Origin: Protea cynaroides
Lineage: Eukaryota; Streptophyta; Magnoliopsida; Proteales; Proteaceae
Assembly (NCBI GenBank): GCA_028583415.1
Contig: CM053267.1
Span: forward strand, 53,086,914-53,150,913
Reading direction: 5' to 3'
Length of the DNA stretch: 64,000 nt
In this document: positions 1 to 10,498 of the stretch, piece after piece
Layout of the letters: each line of letters opens with the position of its first letter
Position numbering within the stretch: position 1 is the first letter of the stretch
Translations under genes and position numbers: made by a program
The notes under the pieces: model-generated
Told to the model about the DNA's origin: nothing
The model's database searches: none
The model's input: only the letters and a program-made list of their open reading frames with translations

Positions 1-360
1 TTTGTGGTCATCACACTTCTCTCACTGCAAAGCATCAACACATGCCTCGCCACCCCTCGTCGTCTACTTCAAGTCGTGCCTCCTGTACCAGCCCTACCTA
101 CCATCCCTTCATTGCCAAAACCAACATTGCCACCTCCATTGCCAACAACCCAAATGCCACCTCTACCAACAGGGACATTGCCGCCACTACCGGCAATGCC
201 GACCATCCCTAACATTCCAACAATCCCTTCCCTTCCAACAGGCACATTGCCTCCAATGCCTTCTCTCACCATCCCTTCTTTCATCCCCTCCATTCCAACA
301 ATCATCTCATCTATCCCTTTCCTTTCCCCACCCCCTTCAACTTCAACTGCTAGCCCATGA
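1..360 (+). CDS. PELPK-like proline-rich secreted protein, copy 1 (5' end outside window)
   Basis: The first base begins inside the signal peptide, so the initiator and about ten residues are missing. The remaining 119 codons run in frame 1 to TGA at 358-360. The peptide opens with a hydrophobic stretch (VVITLLSL) and a short Cys-containing segment ending in LATPRRLLQ. It continues as a low-complexity Pro/Leu/Ile/Thr tract built from units such as LPTIPSLPKP, LPTGTLPPLP and PTIPSLP. Such proteins are secreted and probably sit in the cell wall; that role is inferred from composition. It aligns almost residue for residue with copies 2 and 3, and has two LPTGTLPP units like copy 3 where copy 2 has one. 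The reading frame is clean. Confidence 0.75.
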   Translation, partial: FVVITLLSLQSINTCLATPRRLLQVVPPVPALPTIPSLPKPTLPPPLPTTQMPPLPTGTLPPLPAMPTIPNIPTIPSLPTGTLPPMPSLTIPSFIPSIPTIISSIPFLSPPPSTSTASP

Positions 361-668
361 GATCTTCATGTCATTTGATACTACTCTATAGCATGCTTCG
401 CACCACTTGGAAGCATTAGATGTACGAGAAGCTATAGCTCTTGATTGTCAGTAAGCAGCCATGGACTATCTGGTTTGCCATGGGATTAGATTATATATGG
501 AGTATTTTCTTAGGTTATTACATATGAATGTGTGATGTATCCATTTATTTTTCTGCTTCTTTGATTATGCATTTTACCGGCCCACTTTTTCTTTTCATAT
601 GGGTTATGTACTTTGTGGCCTTATATTTATAATTTTGAAACACTTCAGTTATTCTCTTTTTGAGTACT

Positions 669-671
<3 letters not shown>

Positions 672-715
<44 letters not shown>
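672..715. repeat. (GA)n microsatellite, PELPK copy 1 flank
   Basis: About 22 GA units lie roughly 310 bp downstream of the stop codon. The same tract sits at the equivalent place behind copy 2 (9379-9405) and copy 3 (15218-15246), so it predates the duplications and its length has drifted since. Confidence 0.95.
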
Positions 716-717
<2 letters not shown>

Positions 718-822
718 AATGGGAATTTATAAAATTTCATAACTCTGGATTAAATTTTAATTTGTATGTCAGACATATTTAAATTGAGGTTTTACCAGTG
801 AGATGTTGGTGGGGTCTTATAT

Positions 823-977
823 AGGAGTTTGTATCACCAGAATGTATATGTAATCTCTATGGGATCCTATTACCGTCGATGTGGTATGAGACCCACCTCT
901 AGAGTGTTCGTTCTACAAAATATGAAAAGTAATGAAATCTCACGAAGAATACAAGTACGTCCATGTAAACTATTCTC
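823..977. mobile_element. 155-bp MITE-like insertion in the copy 1 flank
   Basis: The matching flanks of copies 2 and 3 read straight through a CTTATAT-type site. Copy 1 instead has CTTATAT at 816-822 and again at 978-984 with 155 extra bases between. The insert contains GGGATCCTATTACCGTCG and an ACAAGTACGTCCATGTAAA-type end. A closely similar sequence lies in reverse orientation at about 53030-53176, inside the beta-xylosidase pseudogene. It is a short non-autonomous dispersed repeat with no coding capacity. Confidence 0.75.
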
Positions 978-1196
978 CTTATATCATATGGATCATCAAT
1001 GTGTGATGTGATAGTTGTAGTAGTGACAATAATTCAGAAAAGAAAATTAACAATCTGGAATTTCAATAGGCAATTAGGTTTCCATAATCATTTTTAAATT
1101 TAAATTTTTACACTTAGGTATCGCTTTAAAGTTGTTTTCGATTATATATTTTTTTAAATGACATAAAAATAAGAAAAATAAAAATTTGGCGAAATA

Positions 1197-1440
1197 TAAA
1201 GTTAAGTCCTTTTATATGTGGATGTCACAAAATCGAAAATAAGATTTTACATATTATAATAGTAAAATCAACTCGTTCTCAAATATCAAATTCAGTGATT
1301 TCAATGACCAAAATTATCTAATCATTAAGATTGATTCGAGTTTGAGGTAGTTTCACTAAACTCACTCTCTTAGGGCATTTTGATAAATTTTCAAATCACA
1401 TTATCTCTAAAGGGAAAAAAAAAATGATCGCCACATGCTT
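1197..1440. repeat. Distal part of the PELPK tandem unit
   Basis: The segment with a TATTATAATAGTAAAATCAA core recurs at about 9770-10000 and 19160-19440. It marks the distal end of each duplicated unit. No coding content is visible. Confidence 0.7.
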
Positions 1441-1770
1441 TCAACGCACCTATTTATCATTATTTGCCGTTTCCCGGGATGAATAGCCTGAATGAAGGAA
1501 AGGTTCCCATAGAAAAGCCTCCTCGCATTGAGGCATTCCTTGCATAAATGTTAAAATGGAAAATTACTTGGATCTCTTTCTAACAGTTTGTTTGCTATAC
1601 GAAACTTTCCTAACACTTATTAATTTACAATTGCCTTCCAAAATCTAACAGTCCTTTGTTTGAGAGTACATAACCTTTCTCATTATTCAGTTGTTTTTGC
1701 TCTCAAGTGCAAAGCTTTTCTTCCCTACTTCATTCCGGCAACAATCTTCCATCTTCGTGACTTGTTTCAG

Positions 1771-1775
<5 letters not shown>

Positions 1776-1826
<51 letters not shown>
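1776..1826. repeat. (CT)n microsatellite
   Basis: An uninterrupted CT run of about 25 units follows a CAGGTAAG string. No gene model could be attached. The surrounding 1440-1975 bases contain no other recognised feature. Confidence 0.95.
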
Positions 1827-1831
<5 letters not shown>

Positions 1832-1959
1832 TTTGCTAACGATGAGCATCTAGACCTTTGGCCTGACTAATCCCGCGGGCCCATACTGACCCCACAACCG
1901 GATGTACCAGGACATTCCAGGATTGAATGAAAACCATTCCACTTGCACTCATAGCAGGA

Positions 1960-2082
1960 AAGAAAGAGCACTTAATACCCCTGTGTGAGTGGTCCTAAGG
2001 CAGTAAAAAGAGTCGAACTCAATACCTTCTGCTTCCTGAGGCGTAGGCTCCTTGCTGACTCAACTACCCCCTTGGGGTTAGC
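1960..2082 (-). mobile_element. Possible tRNA-derived SINE head
   Basis: On the minus strand, GTAGTTGAGTCAGC (2053-2066) resembles a pol III A box. GAGTTCGACTC (2010-2020) resembles a B box, at tRNA-like spacing of about 40 bp. Together they look like the 5' module of a plant SINE or a decayed tRNA relative. No cloverleaf with intact acceptor pairing was found, so it is not called a tRNA gene. The tail and any target duplication were not resolved. Confidence 0.4.
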
Positions 2083-2589
2083 GCTCTCTCTCTCTCTCTC
2101 TCTCAACTCATAAGTGTGTGTCATTATTTCCTCCCAATTGGGTGGCCACATCAACAAAAGCAATTTCAGACAAACCTATAGCTAAAAACTTCAGAAATGG
2201 TGCATTAAAGCGATTATGGTCAAATGCTAATCTTACCATCACCAGGTTTAATGGCCCTTAAAGCATCACCATTTACTTTCACTCCACTAATTCTTGAGTT
2301 ATTCACTTGCAGATAACATTTCAGATCAAGAGAGCGACTCTCAACTTAAAAGCAGAGATGGATATGGTAACAAATTTCTACAAATCAATTCCAATCTTAC
2401 CAAGATATGAAGCTTCCCAAAATGGGTTTTGATGAAACTAGCAAGCGAAGCAATACTAGCAGGTCCGTCACATCTAGTTGATGAAAAACCACAGTAGAGA
2501 TCTCACTTCTCTTAAGAGACCTTCAACAGCTTCAGAACCTTTGTTTTCATCATGGTTAACACCATTGTTACTCCATTAAAAGCTAACTG

Positions 2590-2785
2590 GTGGCAAATCC
2601 CAAATCTGTGGAGTGTAAACTGTAGTTTGTAGTTTTTAGTATTTAATATGTTTTGATGTATATATGTGTCCAAAAGTCTGGAGACTTCATTAAAAATGAA
2701 AGTAACCTCAGAGTATTGATATAATGAAATGTTTTGAAGTCCGTCTACTCTACATCGTCTTCTTCAAGCTTCATCCCGTTTGTCA
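2590..2785 (+). repeat. 5' LTR of the copia element
   Basis: From about 2609 it aligns with 7133-7307 at roughly 85-90%, sharing TTTTTAGTATTTAATATG and AAATGTTTTGAAGTCCGTCT. It ends ..CCCGTTTGTCA at 2785. The first 20 or so bases do not match the 3' LTR, so the left edge is approximate. Confidence 0.8.
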
Positions 2786-2797
2786 TGGTATCAGAGC
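2786..2797 (+). other. Primer binding site of the copia element
   Basis: TGGTATCAGAGC lies immediately after the LTR end. It is complementary to the 3' end of plant initiator methionine tRNA, the usual copia primer. Confidence 0.85.
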
Positions 2798-5700
2798 TAT
2801 GTGCTCGTTTCCATTCTTTTTTTTTTTTTTCCTTAGTGTTCCCATTGATTTGTGTAGCTGATATTCTTCTAGGGTTTGAATTCTCTTTTGTTTATGCAAT
2901 TTCTTCCACTGTTTCTTAGGGTTTCATACACTAAATTCTTCTTTTGGTTCTTGAAGTTTTTGTTTGGCTCTGAAATGACTTCCCATCCGAGTCTTTCTTT
3001 TGCCTCTCCGTCTACATTGTATCCAGCTGATAATCCAGGGCACATGCATCCTGGTTACACAGCTCCTCGATGGGAATAATTACACAACTTGGAAAAGGGC
3101 CATGCGAGTGGCGCTTGGTGCGAAGAATAAGTTCTCTTTCGTTGATGGATCATTTCCACGGCCAGATGCTTCTATCAATCCCTCTGCTGCTGTTGCTTCC
3201 TGGGATCAGTGCTACTTAATGGTAATGTCTTGGACTTACAACAGTTTGATGCGAAATCTCCATGACATTGTGTTATATGCCGACACAGCTCGAGATTTAT
3301 GGATTGATCTAAAGAGCAGATCTTCTCAGGGGAATGGAACCCGAATCTATGAGTTGAAGCGAAGCATTGCTCTTCTGCATCATGAATCGTCATCTGTTTC
3401 AAGCTTTAAAAGTTTTGTGGGATGAACTCAGCTCTCACCATCGTCTATCAGATTGCACTAGTGGATTGCTTCCTTTGTTTCTTGAACATATTAAGACATA
3501 GTGCATCTTTTAATTCATCATGCGGCTGTTTGATGTTTACAGTACTATGCATACTCAAATCCTAACAATGGATCTTCCTCCCTTTGCTTGTAAAGCATAT
3601 TTGCTTGTTCTTCAAGAAGAAAGACATCCTGACATCTTTCTTCAACAACAAGTGAAATCTGATAATATTGCCCTTGCGCGGCTGCTCGATCTGGTCAGAC
3701 AGATTCAAGAAATTCTGGTCGGTTGGATATTACTTGTCGGCGTCCATTTTGTAAACATTATTGCAACAAGCATGTTCACATTCATTACACCTTCTACAAG
3801 CTTCACAGTTTTCCATTGGGATACGTGCGTCGACCACCTAGATCTTCTCGAGCTCAAACTGCTCAACTTAATGTTGTTACCTTTGAAAATACTTCACCAC
3901 TTGAAATTTCATCTGGTTCCCCCACTTCCCAACTCCTGCACCCTTGCTACTCTACTGCATTGACATCTCCCAACTCCTTAGTTATTGATTCAGGCGCCTC
4001 TCATCATTTTTCTCATCTATCAACTGTTCCTCTCAAACCAATTTCTTTGGCTATACATCCTCCTATCACACCACAAGATGGAGCACATATCCCATTTCAT
4101 ATACCAGTAGCCATTCCCTTGCACCACAGTTCACATTACATGATGTTTTTCATGTACCTATTTTTTCATTTAATCTCTTATTTGTTAGTCAGATAACAGC
4201 TTCTTGCAATGTTCAATAATTTTTCCCCCATTTTCTATGTGTTTCAGGACTTATCAACGAGGATGGTGATTGGAGTGCGACTGAAACAAGATGGCTTATA
4301 TTACTTTACTCCTTTATCATCCACTGCTAAAATATTGTCTACTAGCTCAGTATCTTCTCAAACCTGGCATTTTCGGTTAGGTCACCCCTCCCCCACTTCC
4401 TTCACCCTTCTTGATATTCCTTCTCATCATTCATTTTGTGATATATGTCCTTTGGCAAAGCATATTCGTTCTCCATTTCCTATAAGTACTACTAGGTCTC
4501 CTGTTACTTGTGAATTGTAAAACTGTGATATTTTGGGGTCCATATTTTTCGGCCTCAAATTTTGGTTGTCACTATTTTTTGAGTATGGTAAATGATTTTT
4601 CCAGAATAATTTGGGTATTTCTAATGAAACATGAATCTGAAGTTTTAATTTTCTTATCTCAGTTCTTTAATATGATCTCTACTCATTTTTCAACTCGAAT
4701 TAAGTTCATACGTACTGACAATGGTTTAGCATTTTTATCTTCTATGCAAACACTGTTTCAATCTCTTGGGATAATTCATCAGTTAACTTGTGTTCATACT
4801 TCCCAACAAAATAGAGTGGTTGAATGAAAATGCAAGCATCTTCTGCAAGTAGCAGGGACTTTGAGATTTCAAACTCACCTTCCTTCAAAATTTTGGAGAG
4901 AGTACATATTGACTGCCTGCTACCTCATCAATAAGCTACCCACCTGTCTGGTTTTAGGTAAGTGTTCATATGAGTTATTGTTTCAAAAACCCCTTTCTTA
5001 TTCTCATCCTCTGCGTATTTTTGGGTGATTCTGTTATGTTTGAGACTCATCTCCTTATAGACACAAATTTTCCACTCATTCACATCCTTGTTTGTTTGCT
5101 GGTTATCCCCCTAATTAGAAAGGGTATCGTGTATACAACCTTTCCACTCATACATTCTTGGTCAGTCATGATGTTCAGTTTCATGAAACCATCTTTCCTT
5201 TTAAACCACTTGCCTCTTCCATTACTGTTCCTCCCTTAGACTCAGCTATTGTATCCGTTCCTTTACCAATCCCAAATACTTCATCCTTAGAACTACCAAT
5301 ATCTCCTTCACTCACGGATTGCACAGTATCATCTTCTGACTCTCACATACCAACCCCTACACCCACCTCATCTTCCACTCATCCTCCACCACCCTGTCGG
5401 TCAACCCGTACTCATAAACCCACCTATTTTTTCATGGATTATGTGTGCACTTCATTGTTTCACAGTCTCCTCCTCTCACCTCTCTAGATGGCTTAGGTAA
5501 CAATTAACCTATACAATTTCACATTTTTCCTTTTTTCAAATACTTCTGACAAAACCTTACTTACCAATCTATTTTCTCAAGTTGAGCCCAAAACATACAC
5601 TCAAGCCCAGAAACACTCTGTGTGGCAATAAGCCATGGCCGAAGAGATGTCTGCCCTCCAAGAAAATAAGACATGGACTGTAGAAAAGCACCTTCTGACA

Positions 5701-7101
5701 AGAGGCCCATAGGATGTAAATGGGTATTTAAAATCAAACGAAATGCTGACGGGTCTGTTGCACGGTAAAAAACCCATTTAGTAACCAAAGGTTACACCCA
5801 ACTAGAAGGCTTATACTATCATGAAACCTTTGCCCCTGTTGTAAAGTTAGTTATTATTCGTTGTCTGATTGCATTGGCCACTTACAAACATTGGCCTCTG
5901 TATCAACTTGACGTTAAAAATGTGTTTCTACACAGTGACCTTGACGAAGAGGCCTATATGACACACCACCTCTTGGTGTTTTGTTATATCTATTATGGTA
6001 TGCCGCCTTCGAAAATCCTTATATGGCCTTAAGTAGACCCTCGGACAATGGAACCGTAAGTTTGTTGATGCTTTGTTACGTATGGGCTTCTCTCAATCTT
6101 TAGCATATATGTCACTATTCATATTCAAAGATGGGCTGATTTAAACAGCTATTTTGGTCTACGTTGATGATATAATCATCACTGGCTCAAACCATGCCCA
6201 TATATCTGCCACAAAAGCAAGCATTCAAACTCATTTTCAAATCAAAGATTTGAGCTTATTATTGTACTTCTTGGGTATCAAAGTAGTCTATACAAACGAT
6301 CAGCTTATTCTATCACAACAGAAGTACACCCTCGACATTGATTGAGGTCTACTTGGAAGTAAACCGAGTTCCTTTCCAATGGAACATAACCTAAAATTGG
6401 ATAATGAGACTGGCCCTCTATTTTTGACCCATCAGCATATCGATGCTTAATCGGCAGGTCAATATACCTTAATATTACTCGTCCCGATCTGAGTTACGCA
6501 GTACATATACTCACTCAGTTTATGCATGCACCAAGAGAACCTCATATGTTAGCAGCAAACCTGGTCGCATGATATCTAAAAGGGTCTCTATCTCTTGGAC
6601 TGCATATGTCCAATGCTACTTCACCAGTTCTCACAGGCTATTGTTATTCGAGTTGGGCTAGTTGCCCATTTATTCGTCGATCTACTACGGGATATATAGT
6701 ATTCTTTGGTTTCAATCCTATTTCTTGGAAAACAAAGAAGCAACATACCATGTCTCGCTCATCAGTTGAGGCAGAATATAGGGCTCTTGCTACTATATCA
6801 TGTGAACTCACTTGATTGAAGCCCTTGTTTTTGGTCTTAGATCTGGCTCACCCATTTCCCATTTCAGTTTATTGTGACAATCAAGCAGCGTTATATATTG
6901 TAACCAACCCTGTCTTTCATGAACGTACAATGCACATAGAAGTGGATTGCCACTTTATCTGAGAGAAAATACAAAGAGGACTGATTGGAACCCATAATAT
7001 ACGGTCTCACTTACAAAGGGCTGATCTGTTCATTAAAGCCTTGGGCCAGAGCCCATTCTCATTTCTGATAGGCAGGCTTGGCCTTCGACTTCAGCTTCTT
7101 T

Positions 7102-7110
7102 GAGGGGGCG
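7102..7110 (+). other. Polypurine tract of the copia element
   Basis: GAGGGGGCG directly precedes the 3' LTR, as expected for the plus-strand primer. Confidence 0.75.
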
Positions 7111-7307
7111 TATTAATATTTATATTGACATCACGTGGACTGTAAACCATAGTTTGCAGTTTTTAGTATTTAATATGCTTTGATGTATATACATGTCCAT
7201 AAGTCTAGAGAGTTTGATATAAAATGAATGTAAGTATTGATATAATAAAATGTTTTGAAGTCCGTCTTCTTCAAATCGTCTTCTTTTAAGCTTCATCCCG
7301 TTTGTCA
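7111..7307 (+). repeat. 3' LTR of the copia element
   Basis: It starts TATTAATATT (the expected TG has become TA) and ends ..CCCGTTTGTCA. It is followed by GTGGG. GTGGC occurs at 2590-2594 near the left edge and may be the diverged target duplication. Confidence 0.8.
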
Positions 7308-7468
7308 GTGGGAGCCGCAGCACCGTCCAGAAAATCTTCTTTGGCCATTTATTGGCCTCGTGATAAACCCACAATGGAAAATTCCAGGCTTCCTTACCTT
7401 ATAGTGGTAAGAAGCCAGGGATAAGCTCTCAACCTCAAAATCAAAGAACAACTTAAAACTGATTGAAT

Positions 7469-7640
7469 ATGGCAGAAGCAATCAAAAGCCGAGTAAAACA
7501 GAGGTAATTCCACCTTCTCAATTACAATCCAATGGGATCATCTTATAGCTAATGCTCACCATTCATTACAGGGTTGCAGTGGTTACAGGAGAGAATAAGG
7601 GAATCAGATTTGGGATTTGCCGCAGGTAGAGATGGTAAGT
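7469..7640 (+). pseudogene. Short-chain dehydrogenase/reductase, 5' fragment (neomenthol dehydrogenase / salutaridine reductase type)
   Basis: A short first exon (7469-7503) encodes MAEAIKSRVKQ plus two bases. After a 68-bp intron with GT and AG ends, the frame resumes at 7572 as VAVVTGENKGIRFGICR. Family members begin the same way and continue VAVVTGGNKGIGLEICRQLA. The NAD(P)-binding glycine motif is damaged here: the middle Gly is Glu and the third Gly is Arg. The rest of the Rossmann fold, the YxxxK active site and the remaining exons are absent. After about 7630 the sequence becomes unrelated and runs into a tandem repeat. It is a gene relic beside the copia insertion. Confidence 0.65.
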
Positions 7641-7728
7641 TGGGGAACAGAACTACGATTGAGCATGGTACTATATTTAGACATTTCTTTGCATTCTTCA
7701 GAACAATATGCAGCCCCACACTTGGAGA

Positions 7729-7954
7729 GGAGCTCGAGCAGTCCGAGCAGCTTCAATGGCAGACAGAGGAATGGAAAGATCTTATTCTGCAAATGTCAAA
7801 GTCCATCCTATTCGAAACGTTCTGGTTTTCATCGAAGTCTGGAGCTCGAGCAGTCCGAGCAGCTTCAATGGCAGACAGAGGAATGGAAAGATCTTATTCT
7901 GCAAATGTCAAAGTCCATCCTATTCGAAACGTTCTGGTTTTCATCGAAGTCTGG
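7729..7954. repeat. 112-bp direct tandem duplication
   Basis: Bases 7729-7840 are repeated at 7841-7952, starting GGAGCTCGAGCAGTCCGAGC, with no difference that I could see. The near-perfect identity implies a recent event. Open frames across it come from the repeat and show no recognisable domain. Confidence 0.9.
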
Positions 7955-8021
7955 TTTTGTCTTCGGATTCGGGGCAAGGTAAAAGGGTAATTCAAGTATA
8001 AGGGTATTTTGGTATTTTAAA

Positions 8022-8345
8022 AAAACATGATATGTTTACACCAGCAATTATCATACATTGCCTATCGGAATGGACTAAAGTGTAATGAGTTTTACTTTAC
8101 AAAGGATGTCTGTGTAAGTCAATAAGTGTTAGCGGAGGTCCCTATAGTAAACGAAATGTCAAAGGAGGTCCAAGTAATTTTTCCTAAAAAAATAAGATAC
8201 GTTTACGTCAACAATTGCCATCCATTTCCTAACAGAGTGGTCTAAAGTGTTACAAATTTAACTTTGTGAGGGAGCCGTTAAGTCAATAAGTGCCAAGGGA
8301 GATCCGTGTAGTAAACAAAATGTCAAGGAGAGTTCCGAGTAATAA
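8022..8345. repeat. Imperfect direct repeats upstream of PELPK copy 2
   Basis: Two adjacent blocks of about 155 bp (8022-8183 and 8190-8345) share motifs such as AAGTCAATAAGTG, GTAAACGAAATGTCAA and TTGCCATCCATT. A shorter relative precedes copy 3 (14090-14180). An AAT/ATT-rich stretch follows (8340-8402). No promoter element is claimed here. Confidence 0.65.
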
Positions 8346-8696
8346 TAATAATAATAATTAATTATTACTATTATTATTATTATTATTACTATTATTATTA
8401 CAACAATCACATTTTTTTTTTCTAATTTAGAAAGTCTTTTATATTGATATCCTTGATCCATGTGGTTTAGGAGGTAAACTAACAAAAACAGAAAACAACT
8501 ACCTCACAAGATTTTCAAACAACCCATGGGACCCAAACCCCACCAACCGTGACCTATTTTAACAACTGACTCCAAATTCCTCCCCCACTTCCCTACTTAT
8601 ACAACACAACTTTACTCCTCTTCATCACTCAACAAAATACCTATCATCCTCCGTCTCTTCTATAGTATCTTCCCCAAGCCCTTGTTTCTCACAACC

Positions 8697-9062
8697 ATGG
8701 CTTCCAAGACCTTCATTTTTGTGGTCATCACACTTCTCTCACTGCAAAACATGGACATGTGCCTTGCCACCACTCGTCGTCTACTTCAAACCCTACCTCC
8801 TGTACCAGCCCTACCTACCATCCCTTCATTGCCAAAATCAACATTGCCACCTCCATTGCCTACAACTCCACTACCTACAGGGACATTGCCGCCGCAACCA
8901 TCAATGCCGACCATCCCTAACGTTCCAACAATCCCTTTCCTTACTATAAGCGCATTGCCTCCAAATATCACCATCCCTTCTTTCATCCTTTCCATTCCGG
9001 CACTTATCTCATCTATTTCTTTCCTTTCCCCACCCCCTTCAATTTCAACCACTAGCCCATGA
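8697..9062 (+). CDS. PELPK-like proline-rich secreted protein, copy 2
   Basis: The 121-aa single-exon frame starts at ATG in ACCATGGCTTCC, a good plant context; the start matches copy 3 exactly. Residues 1 to about 24 form a signal peptide (MASKTFIFVVITLLSL, then a Cys). The mature part is a Pro/Leu/Thr/Ile-rich chain (LPTIPSLPKSTLPPPLP, then LPTGTLPP) with a hydrophobic Ser/Pro-rich C-terminus. It resembles the PELPK family of secreted cell-wall-associated proteins; function is inferred from composition. One LPTGTLPP repeat present in copies 1 and 3 is replaced by LTISALPP. The frame is intact, but the promoter TATA seen in copy 3 is weakened here. Confidence 0.78.
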   Translation: MASKTFIFVVITLLSLQNMDMCLATTRRLLQTLPPVPALPTIPSLPKSTLPPPLPTTPLPTGTLPPQPSMPTIPNVPTIPFLTISALPPNITIPSFILSIPALISSISFLSPPPSISTTSP

Positions 9063-9378
9063 GATCTTCATGTCATTTGATACTACTCGATAACATGCTT
9101 TGCACCACTTGGAAGCATTAGATGTACGTGAAGCTATAGCTCTGGAGGATTGTGAGCAGGCAGCCATACACTCTCTGGTTTGCCATGGTATTAGATCATA
9201 TATGGAGTATTTTCTTAGGTTATTATATATGAATGTGTGATGTATCCATTTATTTTTTTTGTTTCTTTGGTTATGTATTTTCCTAGCCCACTTTTCTTTT
9301 TATATAGGTTGTGCACTTTGTAACCTCATATTAATAATATGAAACACTTCAGTTATTCTCTCTTTTAGTACTTTTCAC

Positions 9379-9405
9379 AGAGAGAGAGAGAGAGAGAGAG
9401 AGAGA
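9379..9405. repeat. (AG)n microsatellite, PELPK copy 2 flank
   Basis: Positional equivalent of 672-715 and 15218-15246, shorter here. Confidence 0.9.
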
Positions 9406-9769
9406 CTTGGAAGAACATATTTTCAACCATATAGTGCTCCTATTTAATTATGTCATGACAAGAAGATAATGGGAATTTATAAAATATCATAATACTATGG
9501 ACTAAATTTTAATTTATATGTCACACTTATTTCGAATTGGGTTTTACTTTACAAGTGAGATGTTGGTGGGGCCTTATATCGTATGAATCATCCATGTGTG
9601 ATGTGGCATTTGTAACATTGATTATAATTCAGAAAAGGACATTAACAATGTGAAATTTTCATCAGGCAATTAGGGCTTTCATAATAATTTTTAATTTTCA
9701 ATTTTTACTTTTTACACTTTGGTATCTTTCTAAAGTTCTTTTTGAGTATTTTTTTTAATGACAAAAAAA

Positions 9770-10000
9770 ATAAATTTAAAAGTCCTTACATACGTGCTTC
9801 TCACATTATTGAAAAATAGAATTTTATATATTATAATAGTAAAATCAACTCGTTCTCAAATACAGTGATTTCAGTGAGAAAATTTATCTATTCATGAAGT
9901 TTGGTCCGATATTGAGGTAGTTTGACCAAGCCCATCTCTTGGGGCATTTTGTTAATTTTTAAGTCACATTATCTCTAAAGCAAAAAAAAAAAAAAATTGG
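9770..10000. repeat. Distal part of PELPK unit 2
   Basis: It matches 1197-1440 and 19160-19440. It ends in a poly-A stretch near 9985. Confidence 0.7.
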
Positions 10001-10498
10001 ATCCCCACACACTCTCCTAAGCACCCATTTATCAGTATTTCGCGCTTTGCAAGGATCTAGCCAGAATATTCTGAAATCCAGCCCTTGGCAGCCCACATGT
10101 GCGTAGGAGAGGATTTCTATCTTAGGAAAGAAAGGTTCCCATAGAAAAGGAACTTTGCATCAACTAGATAATGTTAAAATTACCATGCATTATTTTACCC
10201 AAAAAAAAATAAAAAAATACTATGCATTTGTGAGAAGTTTCTCAACATCACCACTGGAATTTTGTAGCTTGGAAGGTGAAGCGATACTGTTAAGCATAGT
10301 TACCAAGGTATCGTCTAGGCATCCAAATGCCTTGAAAACTAGGGTGAACACCATGTTGCCATGGTAACTATGTGTTCCATCATATTTATATCTAAGTAAT
10401 GGAGTGAATCCACCCAACAAATTTCAGGTGGTTCTCAAGAGGGTAATAGCCAATCAAAAATATATGCCAATAAAAAAAATAAAAAAAAATTATTTTAT

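Larger units (their letters stand above)
2590..7307 (+). mobile_element. Decayed Ty1/copia LTR retrotransposon
   Basis: Both LTRs, a primer binding site and a polypurine tract are visible with copia-order domains between them. Gag runs at about 3000-3430 (LLDGNNYTTWKRAMR). Protease follows at about 3970-4020 (VIDSGASHHF). The GAG-pre-integrase motif WHFRLGHPS is near 4365, and the integrase core is at about 4520-4830 (RTDNGLAF). Reverse transcriptase spans about 5690-6345 (VYVDDIIITGSN), and RNase H lies at about 6640-6815 (SRSSVEAEYRALA). Protease before integrase before RT is diagnostic of copia. Many stops and frameshifts break every domain, so no functional polyprotein remains. It lies between PELPK copy 1 and copy 2, just upstream of the SDR fragment. 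Confidence 0.92.

Noticed and set aside
69..305. Gly/Met/Val-rich minus-strand frames opposite the PELPK genes (also 8786-9052, 14604-14891)
   Set aside because: Antisense shadows of the proline-rich coding sequence; the repeated CCA/TTG pattern keeps the reverse frame open.
2010..2082. tRNA gene on the minus strand
   Set aside because: A-box-like and B-box-like motifs are present, but acceptor and anticodon stems do not pair; a SINE head fits better.
7574..8001. Overlapping plus-strand frames of 97-138 codons
   Set aside because: Created by the 112-bp tandem duplication; no domain, and the only gene-like part is the short SDR start upstream.
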